Assembly (NCBI RefSeq): GCF_016900095.1
Contig: NZ_JACJJP010000009.1
Location: forward strand, 42,031-106,030
Direction of reading: 5' to 3'
Length of the DNA stretch: 64,000 nt
From: Gemmiger formicilis
GTDB taxonomy: Bacteria > Bacillota > Clostridia > Oscillospirales > Ruminococcaceae
Made by a program: the position numbers and the translations under genes. A model generated the notes under the pieces. That model saw only the letters and a program-made list of their open reading frames with translations, was not told the origin of the DNA and did not search any database. This document shows, one piece after another, positions 1 to 9,680 of the stretch; positions within the stretch are counted from its first letter, which is position 1, and each line of letters begins with the position of its first letter.

Positions 1-2
1 TC

Positions 3-1484
3 TATGCCGTTTCCGATATGTATCTGTCACAGCCGCAAGTGGAGGCCATGCTGCGGCGCTGCGGCTTTGATTTTCTGGATGGGGTCTTTGTCTCCTCTTC
101 CTATGGGGTACAAAAACGGAGCGGGAAACTGTTCCGGGTGTTTTTGCAGGAAACAGGTCTGGAAGCTTCCCAGGTCCTGTTTGTGGGCAATGATCGTCGT
201 GTGGACATCGTCGGCGCGGCGCTGGCCGGAATTCGCGGTTATCTGATTCCCGAGCCGAAGCCTCTGCTCTACTTTGCACGGCCTGAAACACCCGTGCAGG
301 GGGCTCTTCAGGCATTTATCCGCAACCGCCATCCTGAGGGAAATCCATGGCAATCTCTGGGCTATTCGGCGATCGGTCCTTTGCTGACTTCCTTTGCGAT
401 ATGGCTGCGTGAAACGTACGGCGGCGATCGCCTGATGTTCCTGGCACGGGACATGTATCTTGTGCGGCGCATTTATCGGGAACTGTACGGCTGTGAGGCG
501 GAGTACCTGCGCGTTTCCCGCCGCAGTCTGTGTCCTGCATTATTGCAGCGCCCCATGAACGAAGGGGGACTGGCCCTTCTGGCAGATGCTCTGCCGCGCC
601 AGGAACTGACGGTGGGCCAGATTCTTGTTTACTGTGGATTTGATACCTCTGCCAGTCTGCACGGTGCCGATCTCAACCAACGGATTGATCTTCGGTCACG
701 GCCCCTTTCGGCGGAGACGAAAGAGCATCTGCTGGAACTGGCAGCGCTGGGAAAAGCCACCGCCGGTGCCGGTGTGCGCCACCAGGCTGATCTGGTGCGG
801 CGGTACCTGCGGCAGAATCAGCTGAAAGAAAAGCCGCCTGTTCTGGTGGATATTGGCAGCGGCGGAACGACCCAACGGATTTTGGAAAGCCTGTGCGGTG
901 CCGAAATGCAGGGGGCTTATCTAGCATGCGACGAGCGTCTGAATCAGTCGCTGCCGCAGACCCGGGCTAGGGCTTTTTTGTTCGACGGCAATCCGGCTCC
1001 TTTGTGGTATTGGGTAGGGCAGCCGCTGTTGGAACGGCTGATCTCCGAACCGTGCGGGGCAACCGTCGGCTATGAACGTCCGGCGAATACGGTGATCCCT
1101 TCTTTGGAAGACGCCTTGCCCCAGCAAGGAATACTGGAATTGCAACAGGCCGCGCTGGAATTTGCCCACGACTGGAAGAACGGTTCCTGGGGCACGCTTG
1201 CCCCCGGGCCGGATATGCCGCTTCAGGCATATCTGTCCCTGGTCCGCACCCCACAGCTGCGTGATATTCAGCTGCTGGGAGATCTGACGGTGGAGGACGG
1301 CGGAACCTGGTCTTTGGCAGCTCCGCAGCCATGGGGAATCTATATAAAGAATCCGCGGGCTTTTGTGCGGGATTTCGGTAAATCCAGATGGAAGAACGCC
1401 TTTTTGAAACGGGCATTTCGTATACCGCTGCCCTATGCATGGCTGTATGAGATGCTGAAAAGAAAACGTGAAGGGGGACTTTGA
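3..1484 (+). CDS. HAD-like hydrolase domain protein of polysaccharide cluster (5' partial)
   Basis: The reading frame is open from base 3 and enters as YAVSDMYLS, the strand that follows the first HAD aspartate in COG5610-type proteins, so the true start lies outside the window. 493 residues are visible. The segment VLFVGNDRRVDIVGA looks like the HAD motif with the acidic residues that bind magnesium. The C-terminal two thirds has no motif I recognise. It ends by overlapping a glycosyltransferase gene (TGATG) and heads a surface-polysaccharide operon. Proteins of this kind are often found beside rhamnan or teichoic-type glycan genes, so a role in glycan assembly is inferred from context. The exact substrate is unknown. 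Confidence 0.7.
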   Translation, partial: YAVSDMYLSQPQVEAMLRRCGFDFLDGVFVSSSYGVQKRSGKLFRVFLQETGLEASQVLFVGNDRRVDIVGAALAGIRGYLIPEPKPLLYFARPETPVQGALQAFIRNRHPEGNPWQSLGYSAIGPLLTSFAIWLRETYGGDRLMFLARDMYLVRRIYRELYGCEAEYLRVSRRSLCPALLQRPMNEGGLALLADALPRQELTVGQILVYCGFDTSASLHGADLNQRIDLRSRPLSAETKEHLLELAALGKATAGAGVRHQADLVRRYLRQNQLKEKPPVLVDIGSGGTTQRILESLCGAEMQGAYLACDERLNQSLPQTRARAFLFDGNPAPLWYWVGQPLLERLISEPCGATVGYERPANTVIPSLEDALPQQGILELQQAALEFAHDWKNGSWGTLAPGPDMPLQAYLSLVRTPQLRDIQLLGDLTVEDGGTWSLAAPQPWGIYIKNPRAFVRDFGKSRWKNAFLKRAFRIPLPYAWLYEMLKRKREGGL

Positions 1485-2521
1485 TGCAGCGGCCATTGTT
1501 CAGCATCATTATCCCGGTATACAATGCCGCCGAAACCCTCACATCCGCGGTGGAAAGCATTCTGAACCAATCGGAGCCGGATTTTGAATTGCTTCTGGTG
1601 GATGACGGTTCGCAAGACACAAGCGCCGATTTGTGCCGTCAGCTGGCCGCAAGGGATACCCGTATCCGTGTCTTCTCTCAGGAAAACGGCGGGATTTGTG
1701 CCGCGCGCAATCGTGGCCTGGCGGAAGCCTGTGGCGAATACATCGGCTTTTGCGACGATGACGACCTGTACCTGCCGGACGCTTTGCAGACGGCCAAACA
1801 GCTGGTGAAGGACACCGGCGCGGACTTCGTGCGCGGCGGGTACGAACTTCTGCGGGAGACAGATTCCGGTCAGATGGTACAGCTGCCCCACGCCCCCGGC
1901 ACCGCTTGCCGGCTGCCCGCCGGAAAAGATGGAAAGGCGTATCTGACCTTTTTGACCAATGCGGGCCCACAGTTTGTGTGGAATGCTTTTTACAAACGGG
2001 ACCTGCTGGTGGATATCCGGTTTGATGAACGGTGCCGGTTCGGTCTGGAAGACTTTTTGTTCAACGCTTGCGTTTACGCCAAAGATTCCGCGGCTGTCTA
2101 TACGCCCTTTCCCTTTTATCGGCATTATGAGCGAGGGGACAGTACCTCAGCTGCTACCGCAAAGGCCGTTCAGGGGCGCATTCAGACGGTTTCCATCTGG
2201 GTACAGGCGGAATATACCGCAGCGCAGGCCCGCTGTACGTCTTGCGATTTTCGGGATGTGTGGGCTGTGCGGAAAGCGGAGTTCGTCACCTTCCTGATGC
2301 ACCAGCTGCGGGACAGTCATGCCGGACAGGACATTTGCCGCTCGGCATGGGATCGTTTGCGCCAGGCTTACCGGAACACAACCGGTTGTAACGGTGGTCT
2401 TGACTTTTTGCGTGCTGCAAGGCACAATAAAAAGCAAGCAATAGCGTTATTCCTGTATACCACTCATCTGCAGGCTCTCTATGCCCATCTTCCGAACAAG
2501 GAGGAAAAACTGTTAAAATGA
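1484..2521 (+). CDS. Family 2 glycosyltransferase
   Basis: 345 residues. The N-terminus FSIIIPVYNAAETL and the acidic motif CDDDDLYLPDAL (the DXD metal/nucleotide-sugar site), followed later by GLEDFLFN, are standard for GT-A fold family 2 enzymes that transfer a sugar from an activated nucleotide donor. I chose the ATG at 1484, which overlaps the previous stop and has AAGGGGG about seven bases upstream; a TTG three bases earlier is also open. No membrane segment is obvious, so it probably works at the cytoplasmic face during repeat-unit assembly. Donor and acceptor cannot be told from sequence. Confidence 0.88.
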   Translation: MQRPLFSIIIPVYNAAETLTSAVESILNQSEPDFELLLVDDGSQDTSADLCRQLAARDTRIRVFSQENGGICAARNRGLAEACGEYIGFCDDDDLYLPDALQTAKQLVKDTGADFVRGGYELLRETDSGQMVQLPHAPGTACRLPAGKDGKAYLTFLTNAGPQFVWNAFYKRDLLVDIRFDERCRFGLEDFLFNACVYAKDSAAVYTPFPFYRHYERGDSTSAATAKAVQGRIQTVSIWVQAEYTAAQARCTSCDFRDVWAVRKAEFVTFLMHQLRDSHAGQDICRSAWDRLRQAYRNTTGCNGGLDFLRAARHNKKQAIALFLYTTHLQALYAHLPNKEEKLLK

Positions 2522-3363
2522 AAAAGATTCTTGTGACCGGCGCTGCCGGATACATCGGCCGCCATGTTGTCAAAACGGCTCTTGATATGGGATATGAGGT
2601 GATTGCCGCCGACTTTTCCTTCAAGGGAATAGACGAGCGTGCGGAATTCTGCGATGTTCCCCTTTTCAGCGGAGATAAAAATATTTACCGTGCCATGGGC
2701 AGTCCCGATGTCTGCATCCATATGGCGTGGCGCGATGGGTTCCGTCATAACGCGCCCAGCCACATGGAGGACCTGTCCAACCATGTGGTATTTCTGAACA
2801 ACATGGCCGCCGGAGGGCTTCCGTCTCTTTCGGTGATGGGCACCATGCACGAAGTCGGTTACTGGGAAGGCCCCATCAAAGCGGACACCCCCTGTAACCC
2901 GCAAAGCCAGTATGGCATTGCCAAAAATGCGCTTCGCCAGAGTCTGATGCTCTCTCTGGCCAACTGCCCCTGCCGCCTGCATTGGCTGCGGGCCTACTAT
3001 ATTACCGGTGACGAGGCCCACGGCAGTTCCATTTTTGCCAAGATCTCCCAGGCGGAACTGGATGGAAAAAAGACCTTCCCCTTCACCAGCGGCAAGAACC
3101 TGTACGATTTTATCGATGTGGATGAACTGGCCCGCATGATTGTGGCTGCCAGCGTTCAGGAAACTTTTGACGGGATCATCAATGTCTGCACCGGCAAGCC
3201 TGTTTCTCTGGCACAACGGGTTGAGCAATTCCTGAAGGACAAGAACTATAAAATCAAACTGGACTATGGTGCCTTCCCGGACCGCCCGTACGACAGCCCC
3301 GGCGTGTGGGGCGATCCCACCGAAATTGAACAGATTATGCGGGATGCCGGCCTGAACGGTTAA
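2518..3363 (+). CDS. NAD-dependent epimerase/dehydratase (SDR family)
   Basis: 281 residues. The glycine-rich Rossmann motif VTGAAGYIGRHV at the N-terminus and the catalytic YGIAK (YxxxK) near residue 138 mark an extended short-chain dehydrogenase, the family that epimerises or dehydrates nucleotide sugars. It overlaps the upstream glycosyltransferase by ATGA and has a strong AAGGAGG ribosome site. It probably makes a nucleotide-sugar precursor for the surrounding glycan cluster. The usual TxS motif before the tyrosine is hard to place, and the sugar substrate cannot be named. Confidence 0.85.
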   Translation: MKKILVTGAAGYIGRHVVKTALDMGYEVIAADFSFKGIDERAEFCDVPLFSGDKNIYRAMGSPDVCIHMAWRDGFRHNAPSHMEDLSNHVVFLNNMAAGGLPSLSVMGTMHEVGYWEGPIKADTPCNPQSQYGIAKNALRQSLMLSLANCPCRLHWLRAYYITGDEAHGSSIFAKISQAELDGKKTFPFTSGKNLYDFIDVDELARMIVAASVQETFDGIINVCTGKPVSLAQRVEQFLKDKNYKIKLDYGAFPDRPYDSPGVWGDPTEIEQIMRDAGLNG

Positions 3364-3385
3364 ACCAAAATCGAAAGGATACTCC

Positions 3386-5332
3386 ATGAAACGACTGGGA
3401 ATCTTCTTTTTCTTTGAGAAGCAAGGGTATGTGGACGATTTTATCGTGTACTACCTGAATGATCTTGTCAAAAATCTAAGCGAACTGGTCGTCGTCTGTA
3501 ACGGCAAACTCAGCGAACAGGGGCGCAAGGCGTTCGAACGTTTTACCGACAACATCATCGTCCGGGAGAATAAAGGGCTGGATGTGTGGGCCTATAAAAC
3601 CGCCCTGGATCAGTATGGCTGGCAGCGCCTGAGTGAGTTTGACGAGGTTGTCATGACCAACTCTACCTTAATGGGGCCTGTCCGTCCGCTTCAGGAAATG
3701 TTTGACGCTATGGCGGAAAAGCCGGAGCTGGATTTCTGGGGTCTGACCATCCATCATGGTGCGGAAGGCAATCCTTTCAAAGGCAAGCATATCTACGATT
3801 ATCTGCCTGTACACATCCAGTCCCATTTTATTGTCTACCGCAAAAAGTTCATCCAGTCTGTCGATTTGCAGAAATATTGGGACGAAATGCCCATGATCAC
3901 CGGCTATACTGACTCAGTGCAGCGGTACGAATCGGTCTTTACCAAAATGTTTGCGGATAAAGGGTACGAGTGGGACGTGTATGTCAACACCGATGACCTG
4001 AAAACCTTTACCGATTACCCCCTGCTGGTATGTCCGGCCAGGCTGCTGCGAGACAAAAAATGCCCGCTGTTCAAACGACGCAGCTTTATGCATGATTATG
4101 AAGCGTATCTGAACGATACGGCAGGGGAGCCCGTGCGGGAATTGTATGCCTATCTGCGGGACCACACCTCCTATCCTTTGGAACTGATCTGGTCCAACAT
4201 GATCCGCACCATGCATCCCTTCGACTTCACCCGGAATTTGGGCCTGACCCGTTTGATCATGCCGACGGCGCAGGATGCATCCTGCGCCGAGAAGGTCCGC
4301 AAAAGCCGCCGGATTGCGCTGGCTATGCATCTGTACTTTATGGACATGTTGCCGCAAAGTATGGATTTTGCCAGAAATATGCCGCCGGAGACCGATGTTT
4401 ATATTTCCACGGACAGCGAAGAAAAGAAGCGGCAGATCGAGCAGGCATTCTCCGGATTGCCGCTGAACAGTGTAACGGTTCTGGTTGTGGAGAATCGCGG
4501 CCGCGACGTTGCTGCCTTCCTGTGCGATCTGGCCCCTCATCTGAAGGGGTACGACTATGCCTGCTTTATGCATGACAAAAAAGCCATCCAGACCAAACCG
4601 GGCAGCGTGGGTGCCAGCTTTGGGTATGTCTGCAACGAGAATATCTGTAAAAATGCCGATCATGTGCTGAACATTCTGTGCGAGTTCGAGAAGGATCCCC
4701 GCCTTGGCATTCTGTGCCCTCCTTTCCCGACCCATGGTCTGTATTTCATGAACATGTGTTCCAACGGCTGGGGCCCGAACTTTGACAACACCAAGCAGCT
4801 GCTCAAGACATTGGGACTGAATGTGCCCATCTCGGGGGAGAAAGCACCTCTGGCGCCTTTCGGCAGCGTATTCTGGTTCCGCCCGGCTGCGCTGGCCCCT
4901 CTGTTCGATCATGGCTGGAAGCATGACGATTTTCCGCCGGAACCGTTGCCGCAGGACGGCACCATCAGCCATGCCATTGAGCGTGTGTATCCCTTTGTTG
5001 CCCAGGGAGCTGGATACTATCCCGCCGAGGTGATGAGCACGGAATTTGCCGTTTCCCGCTGCGATGCCATGCAGGCATATGCCTCCGGTCTGATCCGGCC
5101 GCTGGCGCGTGTTTTCAACTGCACCACCTTCGGCAGCGCGGCGCAATCTGCCATCGCTTTTTCGCACAAGCGGCATTTTGGCATGTTCCGTTTCTATGGT
5201 CCTTATTCCAACAGCCGCCGGCGCCGTACCCGCAACTGGCTGCGGGACCGGCTTCCGAATAATGTCTATTGGGGCATGATGCACGCCAAACGTGCCGTGT
5301 TTGGTCCTCATGGGGCTCCTTACGAAGAGTAA
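3386..5332 (+). CDS. RgpF-like rhamnan synthesis family protein (long paralogue)
   Basis: 648 residues, cytoplasmic in appearance. The stretch from the N-terminus (LGIFFFFEKQGYVDDF) through NKGLDVWAYKTAL, VHIQSHFIVYRKKF and CPLFKRRSF matches the rhamnan-synthesis F family (PF05045), which acts in assembly of rhamnose-containing cell-wall polysaccharide. A second part from about residue 300 repeats the theme with ENRGRDVAAFL and YDYACFMHDKK, so the protein seems to hold two related domains. It sits 22 bases after the epimerase and directly before a shorter paralogue. The biochemical activity of the family is glycosyl transfer or chain extension; the linkage is unknown. Confidence 0.82.
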   Translation: MKRLGIFFFFEKQGYVDDFIVYYLNDLVKNLSELVVVCNGKLSEQGRKAFERFTDNIIVRENKGLDVWAYKTALDQYGWQRLSEFDEVVMTNSTLMGPVRPLQEMFDAMAEKPELDFWGLTIHHGAEGNPFKGKHIYDYLPVHIQSHFIVYRKKFIQSVDLQKYWDEMPMITGYTDSVQRYESVFTKMFADKGYEWDVYVNTDDLKTFTDYPLLVCPARLLRDKKCPLFKRRSFMHDYEAYLNDTAGEPVRELYAYLRDHTSYPLELIWSNMIRTMHPFDFTRNLGLTRLIMPTAQDASCAEKVRKSRRIALAMHLYFMDMLPQSMDFARNMPPETDVYISTDSEEKKRQIEQAFSGLPLNSVTVLVVENRGRDVAAFLCDLAPHLKGYDYACFMHDKKAIQTKPGSVGASFGYVCNENICKNADHVLNILCEFEKDPRLGILCPPFPTHGLYFMNMCSNGWGPNFDNTKQLLKTLGLNVPISGEKAPLAPFGSVFWFRPAALAPLFDHGWKHDDFPPEPLPQDGTISHAIERVYPFVAQGAGYYPAEVMSTEFAVSRCDAMQAYASGLIRPLARVFNCTTFGSAAQSAIAFSHKRHFGMFRFYGPYSNSRRRRTRNWLRDRLPNNVYWGMMHAKRAVFGPHGAPYEE

Positions 5333-5344
5333 TTCATTTTGACT

Positions 5345-6832
5345 ATGAACAACCGACTCGTGATCTATTTCCACTATGACCCGAACGGGCAGGCCGACTC
5401 GGCCTGCCGTTTTGCGGTACGTGCCATGCGGAAACAGGCGCGAGCCTTTTTGTTTGTGACAAACGGAACTCTCCAGGCCCAAAGTCGGCAATGGCTGGAA
5501 GAAAATCAGATTCGCTATCTGGAGCGGGAAAACACCGGTCTGGACGTGGGCGCCTACAAGGCTGCCCTGCAGCATGTCGGACGCCAGGCAATGGACGACT
5601 TTGACGAAGTCATTCTGATGAATTATACACTGGCCGGTCCTGTCCGGCCGCTGGCACAGATGTTTGAACGGATGGACGCCCGCAAGGATCTGGATTTCTG
5701 GGGATTGAGCCGTCACTACGCCATGCGCAGCCGACGTTTCGGCAAACGCGGTGAGGTTCCGGAACACATTCAGTCACACTTTATTGCCGTACGTCGGCGG
5801 ATGTACGCCGACTTCTGGGCGTACTGGCAGAAAATCCCTCTGCCGGGCAGCTACGAGGACTCCATCCGCTTTCACGAAAGCCGCTTCACCGCGCACTTTG
5901 CCAAGCTTGGCTACCGCTGGGATACTTTCGTGGACGGAGATGCCTGGCGCGGTATTTTTGTCAATCCCATCATGGCATGCCCGCGGGAATTGATTGTGCG
6001 GGAAAACTGTCCTTTCTTCAAGCGGCGCAGTTTCTTTACCCCCTATGCGGATGAGCTGCGCCGGACGGACGGGCGTGCCGCTGCGGAGCTTTATGCCTAT
6101 CTGCAGCAGGAAAGCGATTTTCCGGTAGATGCACTGATTGCTGACTTGCTGCCTGTGCAGCCTTTGGCATACATGGCGCAGAACCTGCATTGGCATTATC
6201 TGTTTGCCCCGGCAAACGGTGTGACTTCCACTCCGATCACTCCCTTGACAACACCGGAATTGGCCCAGGGTGTTCAGCTTCGGTCCGATACGCTTTACAG
6301 CATTTCTCTCCCTGTGACCGCAGAGGGAGCAGCGGCTTGGTACGAAAGGAATCTTGCTTGGGACCCGGGAACAGCAGCTGCAGCGTTGGCATTGTTTGAA
6401 GAACATGCCGGACTGGGTGTCCTGGGCCCTGCCTTGCCGCTGTATCCGGATATGGCAAGAGCAAAGCGCAAGCAATGGCAGCGGAATCTGCCATACCTGA
6501 AAGAAAAACTACAAACATTGCAGCTTGGCATACCTCTGGCGGAAGACCTGCCCCTGCCGTTACCGAACGGTGGTTGGCTCCTGCTGCGCGGGGCTGCTTT
6601 TCCCGACGGCATACCGCCGATTTCCCGCAAGGCCGACTTCTGGCTTTTGCCATTGCTGGCCCAAAAGAACGGCTACTTTTCCGCCACAGCGGAAAGTCCG
6701 GAACAGGCAATCGCTCGCAAAGATGTATACGAGGCCGGCTTTTGGCCGGTACAGACGGTGGCCGGAGCAGGTAAACTGCTTGCCCGGCGAATCAAACACC
6801 GATTGACATGCCGCAAGGAGGGTGACGAATGA
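5345..6832 (+). CDS. RgpF-like rhamnan synthesis family protein (short paralogue)
   Basis: 495 residues. The first 270 residues are clearly paralogous to the preceding gene: ENTGLDVGAYKAAL, LMNYTLAGPVRPL, VPEHIQSHFIAVRRR and CPFFKRRSFF all have counterparts there. The C-terminal part is shorter and lacks the RGRDVAAFL and MHDKK motifs of the second domain, so it looks reduced or diverged. The ATG at 5345 is preferred over a TTG six bases upstream, though neither has a strong ribosome site. It overlaps the next gene by ATGA. Likely role is in the same rhamnan-type polysaccharide; a partner subunit or a different glycosyl linkage are both possible. Confidence 0.78.
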   Translation: MNNRLVIYFHYDPNGQADSACRFAVRAMRKQARAFLFVTNGTLQAQSRQWLEENQIRYLERENTGLDVGAYKAALQHVGRQAMDDFDEVILMNYTLAGPVRPLAQMFERMDARKDLDFWGLSRHYAMRSRRFGKRGEVPEHIQSHFIAVRRRMYADFWAYWQKIPLPGSYEDSIRFHESRFTAHFAKLGYRWDTFVDGDAWRGIFVNPIMACPRELIVRENCPFFKRRSFFTPYADELRRTDGRAAAELYAYLQQESDFPVDALIADLLPVQPLAYMAQNLHWHYLFAPANGVTSTPITPLTTPELAQGVQLRSDTLYSISLPVTAEGAAAWYERNLAWDPGTAAAALALFEEHAGLGVLGPALPLYPDMARAKRKQWQRNLPYLKEKLQTLQLGIPLAEDLPLPLPNGGWLLLRGAAFPDGIPPISRKADFWLLPLLAQKNGYFSATAESPEQAIARKDVYEAGFWPVQTVAGAGKLLARRIKHRLTCRKEGDE

Positions 6833-7839
6833 AAAAACCGCGGCTTTTTTATCTGGATCTGATTCGTACGGTGGCGTTGATCAGCATCCTGATCATTCAT
6901 TTCAATGCCTCGGTCACCGGATATTTCACCTTGCCGCACAAGCTGTTTACCAGCACCTTGCCTTTTGGAATTTATCTGGGAGATTTCGGCTCCACCTTGT
7001 TTTTCATCGTTTCCGGCGCTTCTTTGTGCTACACGGCTCCGGAACGCTTTGACCCGATTGGGTTTTACAAAAAACGATGCCGGGCTGTTTACCCCATGTT
7101 CTGGCTGGCCTGGGCCATCTGCTTTTCCATCCGCTTTGTTTCCCGGCCCGGATACTACGCCGGCGCCCGAACCGTCACTCTGATTCTCACCATTCTCGGT
7201 TTGGACAACTTTGCTGTGGCCGCCGGTTGGGTCGGTCAGGATTTCGCCTGTGTGGGCGAATGGTTCCTGGGCAGTATCCTGTTTCTGTATCTACTTTTCC
7301 CGCTGCTTTTGTGGGGGTGCCGCAAGCATCCGTGGGTGACCTTTCTGCTGACCTGTGCCTTCGGTGTTTCCGTCCATCTTATGGGGTGGGATGCAAGGCT
7401 GGTGGCCATCCACCTGCCGGAATTCTTCTTTGGCATGTTGTTGGTGACCATGACACGGAAACGGCAGATTCTGCTGGCAGCGGCGGCGACCGTTTTGCTG
7501 GGCAGCCAGACACTTTTGGGGGGATGGGACACAAAAATCGTATGCGCTCTTTTTGGGGCTGTGGTTTTTGTGGTGCTCATTTTTGTGGCCGATTGCATCG
7601 GGTTCGGCCCTGTGCGGCGGCTGTGCGCGCTGCTGGGCAAATATTCCTACGCCGTTTTTTTGGTGCACCATGTCATTATACTGCGCCTTGTGGAAGGCTT
7701 TGATCTGGGCGCTTTGACCCGCCGTGACACGGCTCTGTTGTTTTTCGCCTATCTGGTGTTCACGGCGATGGCAGCTTCCGTCTTGCATTGGCTGGATGGC
7801 AAGGTACGCACCGGATTTTCCCATCTTGTACATGGCTGA
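6829..7839 (+). CDS. Membrane acyltransferase, acyltransferase 3 family
   Basis: 336 residues and very hydrophobic, with about nine or ten membrane segments. The opening FYLDLIRTVALISILIIHFN carries the conserved arginine and histidine of acyltransferase 3 (OafA/WecH type) proteins, which move acyl groups across the membrane onto sugars. It is translationally coupled to the upstream RgpF paralogue (ATGA overlap) and closes the operon. O-acetylation of the surface glycan made by the upstream genes is the natural inference. No SGNH domain is attached. The length is normal for a stand-alone member. Confidence 0.85.
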   Translation: MKKPRLFYLDLIRTVALISILIIHFNASVTGYFTLPHKLFTSTLPFGIYLGDFGSTLFFIVSGASLCYTAPERFDPIGFYKKRCRAVYPMFWLAWAICFSIRFVSRPGYYAGARTVTLILTILGLDNFAVAAGWVGQDFACVGEWFLGSILFLYLLFPLLLWGCRKHPWVTFLLTCAFGVSVHLMGWDARLVAIHLPEFFFGMLLVTMTRKRQILLAAAATVLLGSQTLLGGWDTKIVCALFGAVVFVVLIFVADCIGFGPVRRLCALLGKYSYAVFLVHHVIILRLVEGFDLGALTRRDTALLFFAYLVFTAMAASVLHWLDGKVRTGFSHLVHG

Positions 7840-7868
7840 AAATTTGCTGGTTTTGCTCGCCGTGTCTC

Positions 7869-7897
7869 TGTACAAAGGCCGGCGTGTACGGTATAAT
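7869..7897 (+). promoter_or_regulatory. Predicted promoter of the hprK operon
   Basis: TGTACA at 7869-7874 and a perfect TATAAT at 7892-7897 are 17 bases apart. The site lies about 60 bases before the GTG start of hprK. No clear terminator separates it from the preceding polysaccharide operon. Confidence 0.6.
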
Positions 7898-7960
7898 ATT
7901 TAGTAAATATGGCAAAGCCTCCGGCGTTGCCGCATATCGTTTTGAAAGGGGAGAACACCT

Positions 7961-8896
7961 GTGGCGCAATTTTCTGTAACTCTGGCCAAACTGGCGGAAG
8001 AGTCCAACCTGGCAATCGCCTACACCCCCAAAGACCTGAAGGAAATCAAGGTCTATTCCGCAGAGGTCTACCGCCCCGGTATTATGCTTGCCGGGTATTA
8101 TCAGTATTTTGACAACACACGCATCCAGATCATTGGTCTGACGGAGCTGTCCTATCTGGAAGAGCTGGATCCCGCCATCCGCCGTACCCACCTGGAAAAA
8201 CTTTTCTCCTTTGTGCCGCCGGCGGTCATTGTATCCCGCGGCATGACACCACCGCCCGAAATGTTTGAGTTTGCCAAGCAATACGGGGTGCCGCTGCTTC
8301 TCTCGGAAGAGATGACCTCGGTACTGATGATTACCCTGATCACCACCTTGAATACCGAACTGGCGCCGCGCATCACCCGCCACGGTGTGTTGGTGGAAGT
8401 GTACGGCGAAGGCATCCTGATTCTGGGTGATTCCGGTGTGGGCAAAAGCGAAACCGCCATTGAACTTGTCAAACGCGGTCATCGTCTGATTGCGGACGAC
8501 GCTGTGGAACTGCGCAAGGTATCCAGCCGCAAAATCATGGGCATGGCTCCCGAAAACATCCGCCACTTCATTGAGCTGCGCGGCATTGGTATCATCAATG
8601 TGGCTCGCCTGTTTGGCGCCGGTGCCGTCAAAAACAGCGTGGAAGTAGAAATGGTGGTGGAGCTGGAACCCTGGGAACGGACCAAGAACTACGACCGTAC
8701 CGGTCTGGAACATGACAGTTACGACATCCTGGGTGTCAATGTGCCCAGCATGTTGATTCCGGTGATGCCCGGTCGAAATCTGGCCGTCATTCTGGAAACG
8801 GCTGCCATCAACAATCGTCAGAAAGAGATGGGCTACAACGCTGCGCAGGATCTGCTGAACAGCCTGGGCCTGCAAAACGATATTACCGGATTTTGA
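7961..8896 (+). CDS. hprK: HPr kinase/phosphorylase
   Basis: 311 residues, the normal length. HprK phosphorylates and dephosphorylates serine 46 of HPr and so controls catabolite repression and sugar uptake in low-GC Gram-positives. Visible motifs are HGVLVEVYG, the Walker A loop GDSGVGKSETAIEL around residue 155, and ELRGIGIINV further on, the family signature region. The start is a GTG with GAAAGGGGAG about ten bases upstream. It heads a cluster with a glucokinase and pfkA further down, consistent with a glycolysis-signalling neighbourhood. Confidence 0.95.
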   Translation: MAQFSVTLAKLAEESNLAIAYTPKDLKEIKVYSAEVYRPGIMLAGYYQYFDNTRIQIIGLTELSYLEELDPAIRRTHLEKLFSFVPPAVIVSRGMTPPPEMFEFAKQYGVPLLLSEEMTSVLMITLITTLNTELAPRITRHGVLVEVYGEGILILGDSGVGKSETAIELVKRGHRLIADDAVELRKVSSRKIMGMAPENIRHFIELRGIGIINVARLFGAGAVKNSVEVEMVVELEPWERTKNYDRTGLEHDSYDILGVNVPSMLIPVMPGRNLAVILETAAINNRQKEMGYNAAQDLLNSLGLQNDITGF

Positions 8897-8930
8897 TTTA
8901 CAACGATAACGAAGTGAGGAACCTGTCCGC

Positions 8931-9680
8931 ATGCAAGTAATTGCTGATCTGCATACCCATACCCTGTGTGCATCCCACGCTTTTCATACCGCACTGGAGA
9001 TGGCCGATGCCGCACAAGACCTCGGTTACCGCGCCCTGGCTTTGACCGACCACGCACCGGCTATGCCGGACGCACCGCATATCTGGCACTTTGGCAACTG
9101 GAACACCATGCCGCGCACCATCGGGAATGTGGTCATGCTGTATGGGGCGGAAGCCAATGTCATGGATACCAAAGGAAATCTGGATTTACCGGACCGGATT
9201 TTGTCGGGCCTGGACTGGGTGGTCGCCTCCATCCACAGCCCCTGCATTCCGGGACTTCTGACCGAGAAAGAGGCCAACCGGCTTTGGCTTGCGGTGGCGG
9301 AAAATCCCTATGTGGACTGCATCGGACATTCGGAGCAGCAGCATTACCGCTACGATTATGATCTTGTAACCAAGGCATTTGCCCGGAACAACAAGGTGGT
9401 GGAACTGAACGGAAACTCGTTCCAGGTGCGTAAGGACGGCATTCCCAATATGCGGGAACTGCTGAAGGCATGTCTGAAGAATGGCTGCCGGGTTTCCCTG
9501 GACACCGATGCGCACAGCATCCGGCAGTTACGGGAAAACATGGCTGGTCTGTTTGCTCTGGTAGAGGAACTTCGCTTCCCGCAGGAACTGATCGTAAACG
9601 CTTCTGCGGAAAATCTGGTTGCGGAATTGGTGCGACACCACCGTGGGTGTGCACAAGAAATAGGAGGCATTTTACTATGA
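8931..9680 (+). CDS. PHP-domain phosphoesterase (YcdX-like)
   Basis: 249 residues. The metal-binding motifs of the PHP family are present in order: DLHTHTLCASHAF near the N-terminus, LTDHAP near residue 40, ASIHSP in the middle and DTDAHS near the C-terminus. These proteins hydrolyse phosphate esters with a trinuclear metal site, and YcdX-like members are stand-alone. It lies between hprK and glcK, overlapping glcK by ATGA, so it is probably co-translated. The physiological substrate is not known; histidinol phosphatase is less likely because no histidine genes are nearby. Confidence 0.85.
   Translation: MQVIADLHTHTLCASHAFHTALEMADAAQDLGYRALALTDHAPAMPDAPHIWHFGNWNTMPRTIGNVVMLYGAEANVMDTKGNLDLPDRILSGLDWVVASIHSPCIPGLLTEKEANRLWLAVAENPYVDCIGHSEQQHYRYDYDLVTKAFARNNKVVELNGNSFQVRKDGIPNMRELLKACLKNGCRVSLDTDAHSIRQLRENMAGLFALVEELRFPQELIVNASAENLVAELVRHHRGCAQEIGGILL

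Noticed and set aside
3914..5767. 617-codon open frame on the minus strand
   Set aside because: It lies antisense to the RgpF-like genes, has no family motif, and reflects the codon bias of the real genes.
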